Program-made: the position numbers and the translations under genes | Assembly: GCA_013153135.1 (NCBI GenBank) | Contig: JAADFA010000037.1 | Span: forward strand, 1 to 18,942 | Direction of reading: 5' to 3' | Source: Chloroflexota bacterium | GTDB lineage: Bacteria > Chloroflexota > Anaerolineae > Anaerolineales > DRMV01 | DNA length: 18,942 bases | Shown here: piece after piece, positions 6,621 through 15,101 of the stretch | How the letters are laid out: every line of letters starts with the position of its first letter | Position numbering within the stretch: the first letter of the stretch is position 1 | Notes under the pieces: generated by a model | Told to the model about the DNA's origin: nothing | The model's database searches: none | The model's input: only the letters and a program-made list of their open reading frames with translations

Positions 6621-8174
6621 ATGCCTATCAGTATACTCGCCGCGCGTGCTGCGCGTCGAGCTTTGGCCGCGGCTGCCTCGCCGGATTCGGATTCCGACCC
6701 GTGGCTGGTTGGGCCTGTGGTGGGCGCGGTCACCCCGCATAGCGTGGCCTTGTGGGTTCGCGGTCGCGAGCCTGGTCCGGTGTATGCCTGGATTGGTCAG
6801 AAGCCGAACTTGACTGACGCGCGCCTCGCTGCCCAAGGCCAGCGCCGGGATGATGGCGGCCACGCGGCGGTGGTTCGCGTCACGGATCTGCGTCCTGCGA
6901 CCCGGTATTATTATGCCCTCACAGCAACGCGGCAACGTCCCGCTGGCTCGGGGCCGTTCCCCAGCTTTCGCACTGCACCGCTTGAGGGGGACGCAGGGCC
7001 GTTCACTTTTGTGTTCGGTTCGTGCTTTGCCCCGCGTAACCCCTTTGGCGAGGCCGCGGTCCAGCGCTTGTTACATTTGTTGGATGGCCCGGACGCGCCG
7101 GATTTTGGCCTGCTCATTGGTGATCAAGTTTACCCTGACCAAGGTTGGGCCAATGGCCTTGGCCGACCCGCGCTCACCCTGGATGAGTACCGCGAGGTGT
7201 ATCGTTATGCTTGGCGCGAGACGGCCTGGCGCGCGGCTTTGGCTCGCTTGCCCTGGTTTATGATGTGGGATGACCACGAGGTCGACAACGATTGGTACTG
7301 GACGACCCAAGACCGTATTGAGGCCCGCCTGCCCACGCTAACCCGGCTACTACGATGGTTGCGTGGCGCACCGCCCGAGGCGCGTCGCCTGAGCCGACGG
7401 CGACTCACAGCCGCGCTGCACGCGTTTTGGGAACATCAGCTCATGCATGCTCCAGAGTTCGTTCGTCCCCCCGAAACCGCGCCCGATGGCCGGCCGTTGC
7501 TCTTGACTTCGGACCGAGGGCATTTTTCCTACACATTTACCTATGGTCCCGCAGCGTTTTATGTGATGGATTTGTATAGCCATCGCGTCTCGGGGCCGTA
7601 CGGCCGCGCGTTGTTGAGCTCCGAGCAATGGGCCGACCTTGAGCAATGGCTCTTGCGCGTGCGGCATACGTATCCCATCAAGTTCCTGGTCTCGCCCGAT
7701 ACGGTTCTGCATCATAGCTTGCTGCCTTGGGGTTTGGCCGCGTGGACGGACTTCCCTGACGATCGGCGTCGCTTAATCCACCTCTTGGCTGCTCACCAAG
7801 TGGAAGGAGTGTTTATCCTGTCGGGCGATATTCATCTGGGCTATGTGGCCGAAGCTTGGCTCGAGGGCGCGGAGCGGGCCTTGCCGCTGTGGGAGATTAC
7901 CGCTTCGCCATGGGGTCAGACGCCACCGCCATGGGGTTTTCGGCTGAGTCGGCTCGCGCGCGTTCCGGGTGTGCGGCGAAGCGCGTGGCTCGCTCGCTGG
8001 ACGGCCGCGAATTTCGGTTGGGTGCGCTTTGGCACGGAGCCCGCACCCTGGGTGCAGGTGCGGCTAGAGACACCTCAAGGTCCGGCCTATGAGGTGCGTT
8101 TCCTCCGCGGGCCGGATGGTTGGCAACGGCAGGCGTTGGAAGGACCGTACGATGACGTTGGTATTGTCGGTTGA
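6621..8174 (+). CDS. PhoD-like metallophosphatase
   Basis: The 517-residue protein has the PhoD layout. An N-terminal beta-sandwich-like region (about 27-120, including GAVTPHSVALWVRG and LRPATRYYYAL) is followed by a metallophosphatase domain with GSCFAPRNP (133-141), GDQVYPDQ (167-174), WDDHEVDND (216-224) and SGDIHLGY (401-408). These are metal-binding blocks of the alkaline phosphatase D/phospholipase D family, which cleave phosphate mono- or diesters. Classical PhoD is exported by the Tat system, but here I see no twin-arginine signal or clear signal peptide, only a short Ala/Arg-rich lead. The ATG at 6621 follows AGGGAG (6611-6616). The open frame runs further upstream, but that would overlap the divergent ATPase gene. 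The end overlaps the start of the Sua5 gene by 23 bases, implying one transcript. Confidence 0.88.
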   Translation: MPISILAARAARRALAAAASPDSDSDPWLVGPVVGAVTPHSVALWVRGREPGPVYAWIGQKPNLTDARLAAQGQRRDDGGHAAVVRVTDLRPATRYYYALTATRQRPAGSGPFPSFRTAPLEGDAGPFTFVFGSCFAPRNPFGEAAVQRLLHLLDGPDAPDFGLLIGDQVYPDQGWANGLGRPALTLDEYREVYRYAWRETAWRAALARLPWFMMWDDHEVDNDWYWTTQDRIEARLPTLTRLLRWLRGAPPEARRLSRRRLTAALHAFWEHQLMHAPEFVRPPETAPDGRPLLLTSDRGHFSYTFTYGPAAFYVMDLYSHRVSGPYGRALLSSEQWADLEQWLLRVRHTYPIKFLVSPDTVLHHSLLPWGLAAWTDFPDDRRRLIHLLAAHQVEGVFILSGDIHLGYVAEAWLEGAERALPLWEITASPWGQTPPPWGFRLSRLARVPGVRRSAWLARWTAANFGWVRFGTEPAPWVQVRLETPQGPAYEVRFLRGPDGWQRQALEGPYDDVGIVG

Positions 8175-9210
8175 CCCCGCAGCTCCAGATCCGGACGTTA
8201 TCGCGCGCGCGGCTGAGGCTCTGCGCTCAGGTGGTCTGGTCGCGTTCCCTACTGAGACGGTTTACGGCCTGGGCGCGAACGCGCTGGATACGCGCGCGGT
8301 GGCGCGCATTTTTGCGGCCAAGGGGCGACCCGCGTATGACCCGCTCATCGTTCATTTGGCCCGGGCTGAGGACGCGGCGTTGGTCGCGCGTGAAGTGCCC
8401 GAGGTCGCGCGACGCCTGTGGTCGCGCTTTGCACCAGGGCCGTTGACGTTGATTTTACCTAAGCATCCCCGGGTGCCCGCGCGCGTGACCGCGGGCCGGG
8501 ATACGGTCGCAGTGCGCATCCCCAGCCATCCTGTGGCTCGGGCCTTGATTGAGGCCGCGGGTGTGCCTGTCGCCGCGCCCAGTGCTAACCGCTTTGGCCA
8601 TGTGAGCCCGACCACGGCCGCCCATGTGTTGGAGGACTTGGCGGGCGTGGTGGATGTGGTTTTGGACGCGGGACCGACGCCTGTGGGGGTGGAATCGACG
8701 ATTTTGGATGTAAGCCGCGAGCCGCCAGTGTTGTTGCGACCGGGCGGGGTTCCGCGCGAGGCGCTCGAGGCCGTCTTGGGTCATCCTGTGCGCATAGCCA
8801 CTGCATCTACGCCCGAAGGGGAACCTGCACCGGCCCCCGGGACGCTACCGCGCCATTACGCGCCCCGAGTGCCCTTGTGGCTCTTTGACGGACCGCCCGA
8901 TTGGGCTCGTACCATGATGCGAGAGACCGCGCACGTGCTTCTGGCGCAAGGGGAACAGGTCGCAGCTCTGGTCCCCGCTGAGGACGCGGCGGCTCTACGT
9001 GATCTAGGGATGCAGCTCTTCCCCTTGGGTCCGAGCGAGGACCTCGCGCACATGGCCGCACGCTTGTTCGAAGGCCTGCGCACCTTGGAAAGCCAAGGCG
9101 CGACGGTTATCCTCGCGCGCACGGTACCCAACCAGGGCCTGGGTCTGGCCATCAACGACCGTTTACGTCGCGCGGCCACCCATGTCTTGCGCGCCGCGGC
9201 TCGGTTATGA
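8152..9210 (+). CDS. sua5: L-threonylcarbamoyladenylate synthase (Sua5 type)
   Basis: This enzyme makes threonylcarbamoyl-AMP from threonine, bicarbonate and ATP, the first step of the universal t6A37 modification of ANN-decoding tRNAs. The 352-residue product has the YrdC domain (about 10-200) with FPTETVYGLG (32-41), KGRPAYDPL (57-65), GPLTLIL (96-102), VAVRIPSHP (119-127), PSANRFGHVSPT (143-154) and GVESTILD (179-186). It is followed by the PGTLPRHYAP linker (229-238) and a C-terminal Sua5 domain. The two-domain length marks it as Sua5 rather than the short TsaC. The ATG at 8152 has GGAAGGA (8138-8144) before it and lies inside the end of the phosphatase gene. Confidence 0.94.
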   Translation: MTLVLSVDPAAPDPDVIARAAEALRSGGLVAFPTETVYGLGANALDTRAVARIFAAKGRPAYDPLIVHLARAEDAALVAREVPEVARRLWSRFAPGPLTLILPKHPRVPARVTAGRDTVAVRIPSHPVARALIEAAGVPVAAPSANRFGHVSPTTAAHVLEDLAGVVDVVLDAGPTPVGVESTILDVSREPPVLLRPGGVPREALEAVLGHPVRIATASTPEGEPAPAPGTLPRHYAPRVPLWLFDGPPDWARTMMRETAHVLLAQGEQVAALVPAEDAAALRDLGMQLFPLGPSEDLAHMAARLFEGLRTLESQGATVILARTVPNQGLGLAINDRLRRAATHVLRAAARL

Positions 9211-9258
9211 GATTCGGCTCGCTTTGGCTTCAACGGTTACTCAACTGGGAGGCCTTCC

Positions 9259-10926
9259 ATGTGGCATGAGCTAAAAGAACGCCTCAAGGATTGGGAGGCC
9301 CGCGTGTTGGCCCCCTTTTTGCGCAAGAGCCCTGAGCGGAAGCCTGAATTCCGCACGTCGTCGGGCATCCCGGTTCCGCGGTTTTTGCTGCCCGAAGACC
9401 CTGACCCCGATTACATGGAAAAGCTCGGCTTCCCCGGCGACTACCCTTATACCCGGGGCGTTTATCCGACCATGTACCGCGGCCGGTTGTGGACGATGCG
9501 CCAGTACGCGGGTTTTGGCACGGCCGAGGAAACTAACCAGCGCTTTCATTATCTCCTCAAAGCCGGTCAAACGGGCCTCTCGGTCGCGTTTGACTTACCC
9601 ACTCAGCTAGGTTACGACGCGGATCATCCGCTGGCCGCGGGCGAGGTCGGGCGGGTCGGTGTGTCGGTCTCATCGATTGAGGACATGGCTCGTTTGTTCC
9701 GCGGTATCCCCCTGGACAAGGTTTCGACCAGCATGACCATCAACGCACCCGCGGCTGTGATCTGGGCTATGTATATCGCGGTGGCCAAGGAGCAAGGCGT
9801 GGATCCCGCAAAGCTCCGGGGTACGATCCAGAATGACATCCTCAAAGAATACACCGCCCGCGGGACCTACATCTTCGCGCCCCGACCTTCCATGCGTCTG
9901 ATTACAGATACGTTCCGTTACGTGGCCAAATATGTACCCAAGTGGAATCCCATTAGCATTTCGGGGTACCACATCCGCGAAGCCGGCGCGACCGCGGTGC
10001 AGGAGATCGCGTTCACCTTTGCCAACGGCATCGCGTATGTTGAGGCCGCGCTGCAGGCCGGGCTCGATGTGGACGCATTCGCACCGCGCTTGTCGTTTTT
10101 CTTCAATGCCCATAATAACTTCTTTGAAGAGATTGCCAAGTTCCGCGCAGCACGGCGCTTATGGGCTCGCATTATGCGGGAACGGTTCGCCGCACGCGAC
10201 CCGCGGTCGTGGCGGTTGCGCTTTCATACCCAAACCGCTGGTTCAACCCTCACCGCGCAACAGCCTGAGAACAACATCGTCCGCGTGACCATCCAAGCCT
10301 TGGCCGCTGTCCTGGGCGGCACGCAATCTTTGCACACCAATAGCATGGACGAAGCGCTCTGGCTCCCTACGGAAAAATCCGCGCGCATTGCGCTGCGCAC
10401 GCAACAAATTATTGCATATGAGAGCGGGGTCGCGGATACGGTCGATCCCTTGGCTGGTTCGTACTTTGTGGAATATTTGACTGACGAGATCGAGCGCCGC
10501 GCGGAGGCGTATTTGCGTCGCATTGATGAGCTCGGGGGCGCGCTACCAGCCATTGAACAGGGGTATATTCAGCGCGAAATTCAAGAAGCCGCGTATGCAT
10601 ATCAGCAGGCTGTGGAACGGGGTGAGCAAATCATTGTTGGCGTTAACGCATTCCAGATTGAGGAAGATACGCGCGACCTCGAAGCCTTGGTCGTTGACCC
10701 GGCCATTGAAGAAGAGCAACGGCGCCGTTTGGCCGCGTTGCGTGCGCAGCGGGATGCCCAGGCGGTGCATGAGATTTTAGCGCGCATTGAGCAGGCCGCG
10801 CGGCGCAGCGATGAGCCGCTCATGCCTTTGTTCGTCGAAGCGGTCAGTCGTCGGGCGACCCTGGGCGAGATCATTGGAGTACTGCGCGAAGTATGGGGGG
10901 AGTATCGGCCACCAACGTGGGTCTAG
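9259..10926 (+). CDS. mcmA1: Methylmalonyl-CoA mutase, large (catalytic) subunit of the split type
   Basis: The enzyme interconverts (R)-methylmalonyl-CoA and succinyl-CoA using adenosylcobalamin. The 555-residue protein has the whole TIM-barrel catalytic domain but not the C-terminal B12-binding domain, which must be a separate small subunit. By alignment to the Propionibacterium enzyme, specificity residues are present: Tyr83 in RQYAGFGTAEE (its Tyr89), Gln191 in GTIQNDILKEY, Arg201 in ARGTYIF (its Arg207) and Tyr237-His238 in SGYHIREAG. Isobutyryl-CoA mutases have Phe and Gln at the Tyr89 and Arg207 positions, so methylmalonyl-CoA is the likely substrate. GGGAGG (9247-9252) precedes the ATG by six bases. 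No small subunit, MeaB chaperone or epimerase gene follows. The stop is shared with the opposing gene in CTAG. Confidence 0.93.
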   Translation: MWHELKERLKDWEARVLAPFLRKSPERKPEFRTSSGIPVPRFLLPEDPDPDYMEKLGFPGDYPYTRGVYPTMYRGRLWTMRQYAGFGTAEETNQRFHYLLKAGQTGLSVAFDLPTQLGYDADHPLAAGEVGRVGVSVSSIEDMARLFRGIPLDKVSTSMTINAPAAVIWAMYIAVAKEQGVDPAKLRGTIQNDILKEYTARGTYIFAPRPSMRLITDTFRYVAKYVPKWNPISISGYHIREAGATAVQEIAFTFANGIAYVEAALQAGLDVDAFAPRLSFFFNAHNNFFEEIAKFRAARRLWARIMRERFAARDPRSWRLRFHTQTAGSTLTAQQPENNIVRVTIQALAAVLGGTQSLHTNSMDEALWLPTEKSARIALRTQQIIAYESGVADTVDPLAGSYFVEYLTDEIERRAEAYLRRIDELGGALPAIEQGYIQREIQEAAYAYQQAVERGEQIIVGVNAFQIEEDTRDLEALVVDPAIEEEQRRRLAALRAQRDAQAVHEILARIEQAARRSDEPLMPLFVEAVSRRATLGEIIGVLREVWGEYRPPTWV

Positions 10927-11522
10927 CGTCGCTGCTCGGTCTGGTGACCTTGGATTTTCGAAGGGAGCTCGAGGACCTCATACCCCGCGTTGGGGATGGG
11001 AATTGTACGCACCTGGTCGGGGGAATAGCCCTGATAGCGAATTTTGAGCAGGGCCAGAGGGAGCCGGTGGCTCACCACAAGCACAACGTCGTCCGGGTGC
11101 CGATGCACAAGCTCGTCGATGGCCTCATAGACACGATCGCGCACTTCGGCGAGGCTTTCGCCGCCCGGAGGGCGCACGGTCCACGGTGCGGTTTCCCATG
11201 CTTGAAAGCGCTGAGGCCAGCGTTGTGCGATTTCGTCGACCAGCAGGCCTTGCCACGCGCCTTGATGAATTTCCATCAGCCGGGGTTCAACACGCACGGG
11301 CGCGGGCAGGTAGGTCTGGAGGATGGCCGCAGTCTCGGCAGCACGACGTAAGGGACTGGTATAGATGACTTCCGGACGCCACCCTTCGGCTTGCAGGCGT
11401 TGGCCCAAGGCATGGGCTTGCGCACGGCCGCGCGCGTTGAGGGGTGGGTCGGCTTGGCCCTGGTAACGGCCCTCCCGATTCCAATCGGTTTCGCCATGAC
11501 GCACGAGGAGCAAAGTCGGCAT
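10923..11522 (-). CDS. Histidine phosphatase family protein (phosphoglycerate mutase-like)
   Basis: The 199-residue cytoplasmic protein has the histidine phosphatase fold: LLVRHGETDWN with the phosphate-accepting His9, the SPLRRAAETA helix (56-65), the proton donor Glu84 in LMEIHQGAW, and the second His152 in VVSHRLPL. Proteins of this size are cofactor-independent-looking GpmB/CobC/PhoE relatives; substrates range from phosphoglycerate to alpha-ribazole phosphate, and the sequence does not decide. It starts 10 bases after the ftsA stop on the same strand and is probably the last gene of the ddl-ftsQ-ftsA transcript. An AGGG site precedes the ATG by eight bases. It ends tail-to-tail with the mutase gene. 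Confidence 0.9.
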   Translation of the reverse strand: MPTLLLVRHGETDWNREGRYQGQADPPLNARGRAQAHALGQRLQAEGWRPEVIYTSPLRRAAETAAILQTYLPAPVRVEPRLMEIHQGAWQGLLVDEIAQRWPQRFQAWETAPWTVRPPGGESLAEVRDRVYEAIDELVHRHPDDVVLVVSHRLPLALLKIRYQGYSPDQVRTIPIPNAGYEVLELPSKIQGHQTEQRR

Positions 11523-11532
11523 AGGTCGGCCC

Positions 11533-12780
11533 TTAGGGCAGGAGGTCGCGTAGGAAGTTCAGCACGCGGCGCCACCACGGCCCGATGGGCGGGGTCCAGC
11601 TCGCGCCCCAATCTTCGCCAGACCAATAAAGCCGCGCGAGGCGTACGGTGCCCACAGCCGCAGCGAACGCGGGTGAGCGCCAAGCCTCGGGCAGGCTTCG
11701 CACGCCTTCGGGCCGTGCAACGCGGCTGGGGAGCCGAAGGATGCGCGCAGCCATCTCCCGTACGCCGGGCAGCAACGCGGTCCCTCCCGTGAGGATGAGC
11801 CCCGCGGCCAATTGAGTGGGCGGTTGCGCTTCTCGCACGGTCTGCGCGACAGCCTGCAACATTTGCTCGACCCGCGGCCCGAGGATGCGTACCAGGTCGT
11901 ACCGGGTAATGGCCACGCTGCGGTTTTGTCCAAAGGGTTTGACAAACACACGTTCTTCTTTGAGTACTTGCGCTTCTTCGGGCCACCAGGCTGCGCCGTG
12001 CTCGCGTTTGACGCGCTCAGCCTCGCTTAAGGGCAAATTGAGGCCAAAGGCTAGATCGCGCGTGAGCTGCTCCCCACCCATGGGCAGTACCGCGGTGTGC
12101 CAAATCTCACCCCCGGAGTAGATGAGGACGTCGGTCGTGCCCGCGCCGATATCCACCACGACCGCGCCCACATCCCGCTCTTGTTGGCTCAAGACCGCTT
12201 CGCTTGCGGCCAGACCACCGAGGACGAAGCCATCCACCGCGACGCCCGCGCTCTCAACAGCTTGCCGCAGGTTCAAGAGCGCGGTTTTTTCCGCGCTGAT
12301 GATGTGCACTTCGGCTTCGAGTCGATAGCCATACATTCCTTCGGGCCAACCAACGGGATGGTCATCCAAGCGGAAGTTGCGGCGGATAATGTGCACGATC
12401 TCCCGGTTGTGCGGGATCGCGATAGCCTTGGCGGCTTCTTCCGCGCGCGCGATGTCGGTTTTGTCAACCACGCCGTGCGAGACACCGACAGCACCGCGGT
12501 GGTTTTGACTCTGTACTCGTGCACCAGAAAAGGTGACGTACGCGTGGTCCATGGGGAGGGGGCTTGAGCGGTTGATGCGTTGCACAACGCGACGGATCAC
12601 TTGGGTGAGGGCGGGCACGTCCACCACCACCCCTTCATGCATCCCACGCGCGGGTTCCATCGCTGTGGCGACAACCGTCAAAGGTTCGCCTTCCTCCCCC
12701 GCACGCGCAACCAAGGCTGCGACTTTGGACGTTCCTACGTCAAGCGCGAAAAAGAGCCGATCGTCCCGTTGGGCCATCAT
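11533..12780 (-). CDS. ftsA: Cell division protein FtsA
   Basis: FtsA is the actin-like protein that tethers FtsZ to the inner face of the membrane and recruits later division proteins. The 415-residue product shows FFALDVGTSKVAALVA (phosphate-1, 10-25), an SHS2/1C insertion (about 80-160), VVVDIGAGTTDVLIYSGG (phosphate-2, 207-224) and LILTGGTALLPGV (adenosine motif, 328-340). It ends in a basic amphipathic helix PWWRRVLNFLRDLLP (401-415), the expected membrane-targeting sequence. The start is ATG 12780, which overlaps the ftsQ stop by four bases (ATGA). A second ATG follows at 12777. ftsZ, the usual next gene, is absent and a histidine phosphatase takes its place. Confidence 0.93.
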   Translation of the reverse strand: MMAQRDDRLFFALDVGTSKVAALVARAGEEGEPLTVVATAMEPARGMHEGVVVDVPALTQVIRRVVQRINRSSPLPMDHAYVTFSGARVQSQNHRGAVGVSHGVVDKTDIARAEEAAKAIAIPHNREIVHIIRRNFRLDDHPVGWPEGMYGYRLEAEVHIISAEKTALLNLRQAVESAGVAVDGFVLGGLAASEAVLSQQERDVGAVVVDIGAGTTDVLIYSGGEIWHTAVLPMGGEQLTRDLAFGLNLPLSEAERVKREHGAAWWPEEAQVLKEERVFVKPFGQNRSVAITRYDLVRILGPRVEQMLQAVAQTVREAQPPTQLAAGLILTGGTALLPGVREMAARILRLPSRVARPEGVRSLPEAWRSPAFAAAVGTVRLARLYWSGEDWGASWTPPIGPWWRRVLNFLRDLLP

Positions 12781-13751
12781 GGCGGGGATGTTCCTTCGTT
12801 CGCCAGGTGTACGATGGGGTGTTGCCAATTTGAGATATCGAGCCAACCAGGCGTCCAGCCACGGGCTAAGATTAAAGGATAGAGCCGTTGGTAGACGACC
12901 CATTGACGCTCGAACGCGGTGAGCTGATGGCCGATGAACACGGGCCAGCCTTGTTGAGTATACCAGCCGTATCCCCGCAAGGGGTGATAGACTAGCTTCG
13001 TTCCTTGAGGCAGGTGCTGATATAGGGCCACCAAACGTTGAATGTCTTCGGCGTTTGGTGGCTCAGGCCAAGGCTGGCCTTCGGCTGGGAGCACGGTTAG
13101 CCGCGGGAGCGTGTTATCGACCTCGGGGATTTCATCTGCAATGGCAAAGGCCACGCCTTCGCCGTCAAGCCATACGTCACCTTGAGGGCTCTCCCACACC
13201 AGAACGGGCTCGCGTTCTTGCACTTCGATGCGTACAGGGCCGTACCACGGCACGCTAACGTGTACTTGTTTGAACGCGGGGAAGGCTTCGCGCAAGGCTT
13301 GGGCCAGGGGCTCAGGATGGACCGCGAAACGGGGTTGCCCCACAAGCCGCTCCACAGGCCCGAAGCGCAAGATTTGTTCCCGAGGCACGCGCTGCAGGCC
13401 CGCGATTTGCACCTCGGTAACGCGGAACGCGGGATGGAAGCCCATAAGACCGAGCAGGACGGAGGTAACCAGGACCCACACGCGGACTAACCACGCGGCG
13501 CGAGCGGGATTTTGTGCGCGACGTCGCGTTTGGGTGTGCGGCGAGCGGCGAAAGGGCCACCCGCGGAACCAGCGATGCCACCGGCTGCGAGGGGGCGGTG
13601 GCACGCGCGCGATCTCCAGCGGCCGTGGAACGACGCGCCGCGGGGCAATATGTTGGGGATCCGCGATGTGGACCGCGCGACGGGTCGCCCGGGAAGGCCG
13701 CGGTCGTGTTGAGGGGTCTGAGACCGGCGTTGTGGCCGTGTGAGAGCGCAT
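12777..13751 (-). CDS. ftsQ: Cell division protein FtsQ/DivIB (POTRA domain)
   Basis: FtsQ is a bitopic divisome protein that links early and late division proteins with its extracytoplasmic part. The 324-residue product has a long Arg/Pro-rich cytoplasmic tail (1-84), one membrane segment (about 86-104, LVRVWVLVTSVLLGLMGF) and a POTRA domain starting FRVTEVQIAGLQRVPREQIL (109-128). The rest is the FtsQ/DivIB beta domain with VQEREPVLVWE and WLDGEGVAF. The tail is longer than is common and strongly basic. The ATG at 13751 has an AGGA site about nine bases upstream. The gene couples to ftsA by a 4-bp overlap and follows ddl by 65 bases. Confidence 0.9.
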   Translation of the reverse strand: MRSHTATTPVSDPSTRPRPSRATRRAVHIADPQHIAPRRVVPRPLEIARVPPPPRSRWHRWFRGWPFRRSPHTQTRRRAQNPARAAWLVRVWVLVTSVLLGLMGFHPAFRVTEVQIAGLQRVPREQILRFGPVERLVGQPRFAVHPEPLAQALREAFPAFKQVHVSVPWYGPVRIEVQEREPVLVWESPQGDVWLDGEGVAFAIADEIPEVDNTLPRLTVLPAEGQPWPEPPNAEDIQRLVALYQHLPQGTKLVYHPLRGYGWYTQQGWPVFIGHQLTAFERQWVVYQRLYPLILARGWTPGWLDISNWQHPIVHLANEGTSPP

Positions 13752-13816
13752 GCGATACCGTCCTAAGCCTTATGACCGCGGCATAACAACGATGTAAACA
13801 CGCATGACGCCGCGGC

Positions 13817-14875
13817 TTAGCGATCTTCCAGAGCTAATTCGATCAAGCGGTCGAGCAGCGCGGGATAGGAGAGGCCGCTCGCTTCCCAAAGTTTGGGATA
13901 CATGCTGATGGGCGTGAAGCCGGGGATGGTATTGATTTCGCTAATATACAGCTCGCCCGTCTCACGATGTAACAGAAAGTCCACTCGAGCCATCCCCCGT
14001 GCGTCAATGGCCTGGTACGCGGCCAAGGCCAGTTCCCGCGCGCGCTGGGCTAGATGGGGGGGCAGCGGCGCGGGGATGAGCAGCTGGGAGCGATCGTCGA
14101 AATATTTGGCTTGATAGGTATAAAATTCATCCGCGGGCACGATCTCCCCTGGAATGGAGGCCTGGGGGTCATCGTTGCCCAAAATGCTCACCTCGATCTC
14201 TCGTGCGGGGATACCTACTTCTACCAACAGGCGACGGTCGTATCGGGCTGCTTCGTCAAGGCCCGCGCGCAACTGGGCGCGATGTTTGGCCTTGGTAATG
14301 CCGATGGACGAGCCCAGGTTTGCGGGTTTGGTGAACAAGGGGTAGGGTCCCAGGGCTTCGCTGGCATCTAAGACGGCTTCGGGCGAGCGGCGCCATTGTG
14401 CGCGGGTGAATACCCGGTAAGGAACCACGGGCAGGCCGTGGGCACGCATCACGTCTTTGAACAAGCCCTTATCCATGGCCAAGGCGGACGCGGTCACTCC
14501 TGCGCCTACGTAGGGGATACCAGCCAGTTCCAACAGTCCCTGGACCGTGCCATCCTCACCCCAGGGCCCATGCAGCACGGGGAACACCACATCCAGCTGG
14601 GTGAGGTGTTCGAGCACGTGGTCTTTCCAAAGCCACAGACCAGCCTTGGTGGGGTCGGGCGGGATGAGGGCTGGGGTCAGGTCTTCCAGCGTACCACGGG
14701 CCAGGGCTTCGCGCGCATCAGGGCCAAAGAGCCACGCGCCTTGGGGTGTGATTGCGATGGGATAGACGTCATAACGCTCGGGGTCCAAATGGGCCATGAT
14801 CGAACGCGCGGACATGAGCGATACATCTCGCTCCGCGGATCGACCTCCAAAGAGCACCCCAATACGGCGTTTCAT
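13817..14875 (-). CDS. ddl: D-alanine--D-alanine ligase
   Basis: Ddl joins two D-alanines with ATP to give the dipeptide at the end of the peptidoglycan stem. The 352-residue protein has the ATP-grasp layout. The N-terminal GVLFGGRSAERDVSL (6-20) includes Glu15, which anchors the first D-Ala. Next are FPVLHGPWGEDGT, the KPANLGSSIGI loop with the catalytic Ser, and the omega-loop EFYTYQAKYFDD. The C-terminal INTIPGFTPISMYP supplies magnesium ligands and the second substrate site. The Tyr-x-Tyr-x-AKY loop fits D-Ala-D-Ala ligases rather than the D-lactate (VanA) type. GGGAGA precedes the ATG. It is the first gene of the ddl-ftsQ-ftsA group, with a predicted promoter 45 bases upstream. Confidence 0.95.
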   Translation of the reverse strand: MKRRIGVLFGGRSAERDVSLMSARSIMAHLDPERYDVYPIAITPQGAWLFGPDAREALARGTLEDLTPALIPPDPTKAGLWLWKDHVLEHLTQLDVVFPVLHGPWGEDGTVQGLLELAGIPYVGAGVTASALAMDKGLFKDVMRAHGLPVVPYRVFTRAQWRRSPEAVLDASEALGPYPLFTKPANLGSSIGITKAKHRAQLRAGLDEAARYDRRLLVEVGIPAREIEVSILGNDDPQASIPGEIVPADEFYTYQAKYFDDRSQLLIPAPLPPHLAQRARELALAAYQAIDARGMARVDFLLHRETGELYISEINTIPGFTPISMYPKLWEASGLSYPALLDRLIELALEDR

Positions 14876-14919
14876 GGATCCATCTCTCCCAGGCGCCAGA
14901 CCACTCGATTCGCGAGAGG

Positions 14920-14928
14920 ATTTTACCA
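14920..14928 (-). promoter_or_regulatory. Possible extended -10 promoter of ddl-ftsQ-ftsA
   Basis: On the minus strand the bases read TGGTAAAAT, an extended -10 element (TGn plus TAAAAT), with no good -35 box. This form does not need one. It sits 45 bases before the ddl ATG in the 226-bp gap that separates pheA from ddl, and that stretch is AT-richer than its surroundings. The remainder of the gap holds one hairpin and no convincing gene. Confidence 0.45.
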
Positions 14929-14976
14929 GAAATTTTGAAGCGACATTTCGTTATGGAAGTTTCGGACGCCCATGCT

Positions 14977-15001
14977 GCCCACGCTCAAAAGGAGCCTGGG
15001 C
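14977..15001 (-). terminator. Hairpin in the pheA-ddl gap, possible terminator
   Basis: GCCCACGCTC (14977-14986) and GAGCCTGGGC (14992-15001) form a 10-bp stem with one mismatch around a five-base loop. It is about 100 bases past the pheA stop in the direction of transcription. No T tract follows on the minus strand, so it is not a standard intrinsic terminator. It could stabilise the pheA mRNA end or mark a Rho-type stop. Confidence 0.3.
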
Positions 15002-15101
15002 ATCCACTTCGGTCAGGCGCTCCTCGAAGCAAGGGCCTGGTTATGGGTTCAGATACCTAAAGTTTGCAGATGTATCCGCCGTGGTCTTAGCACCCTTCCC
15101 G

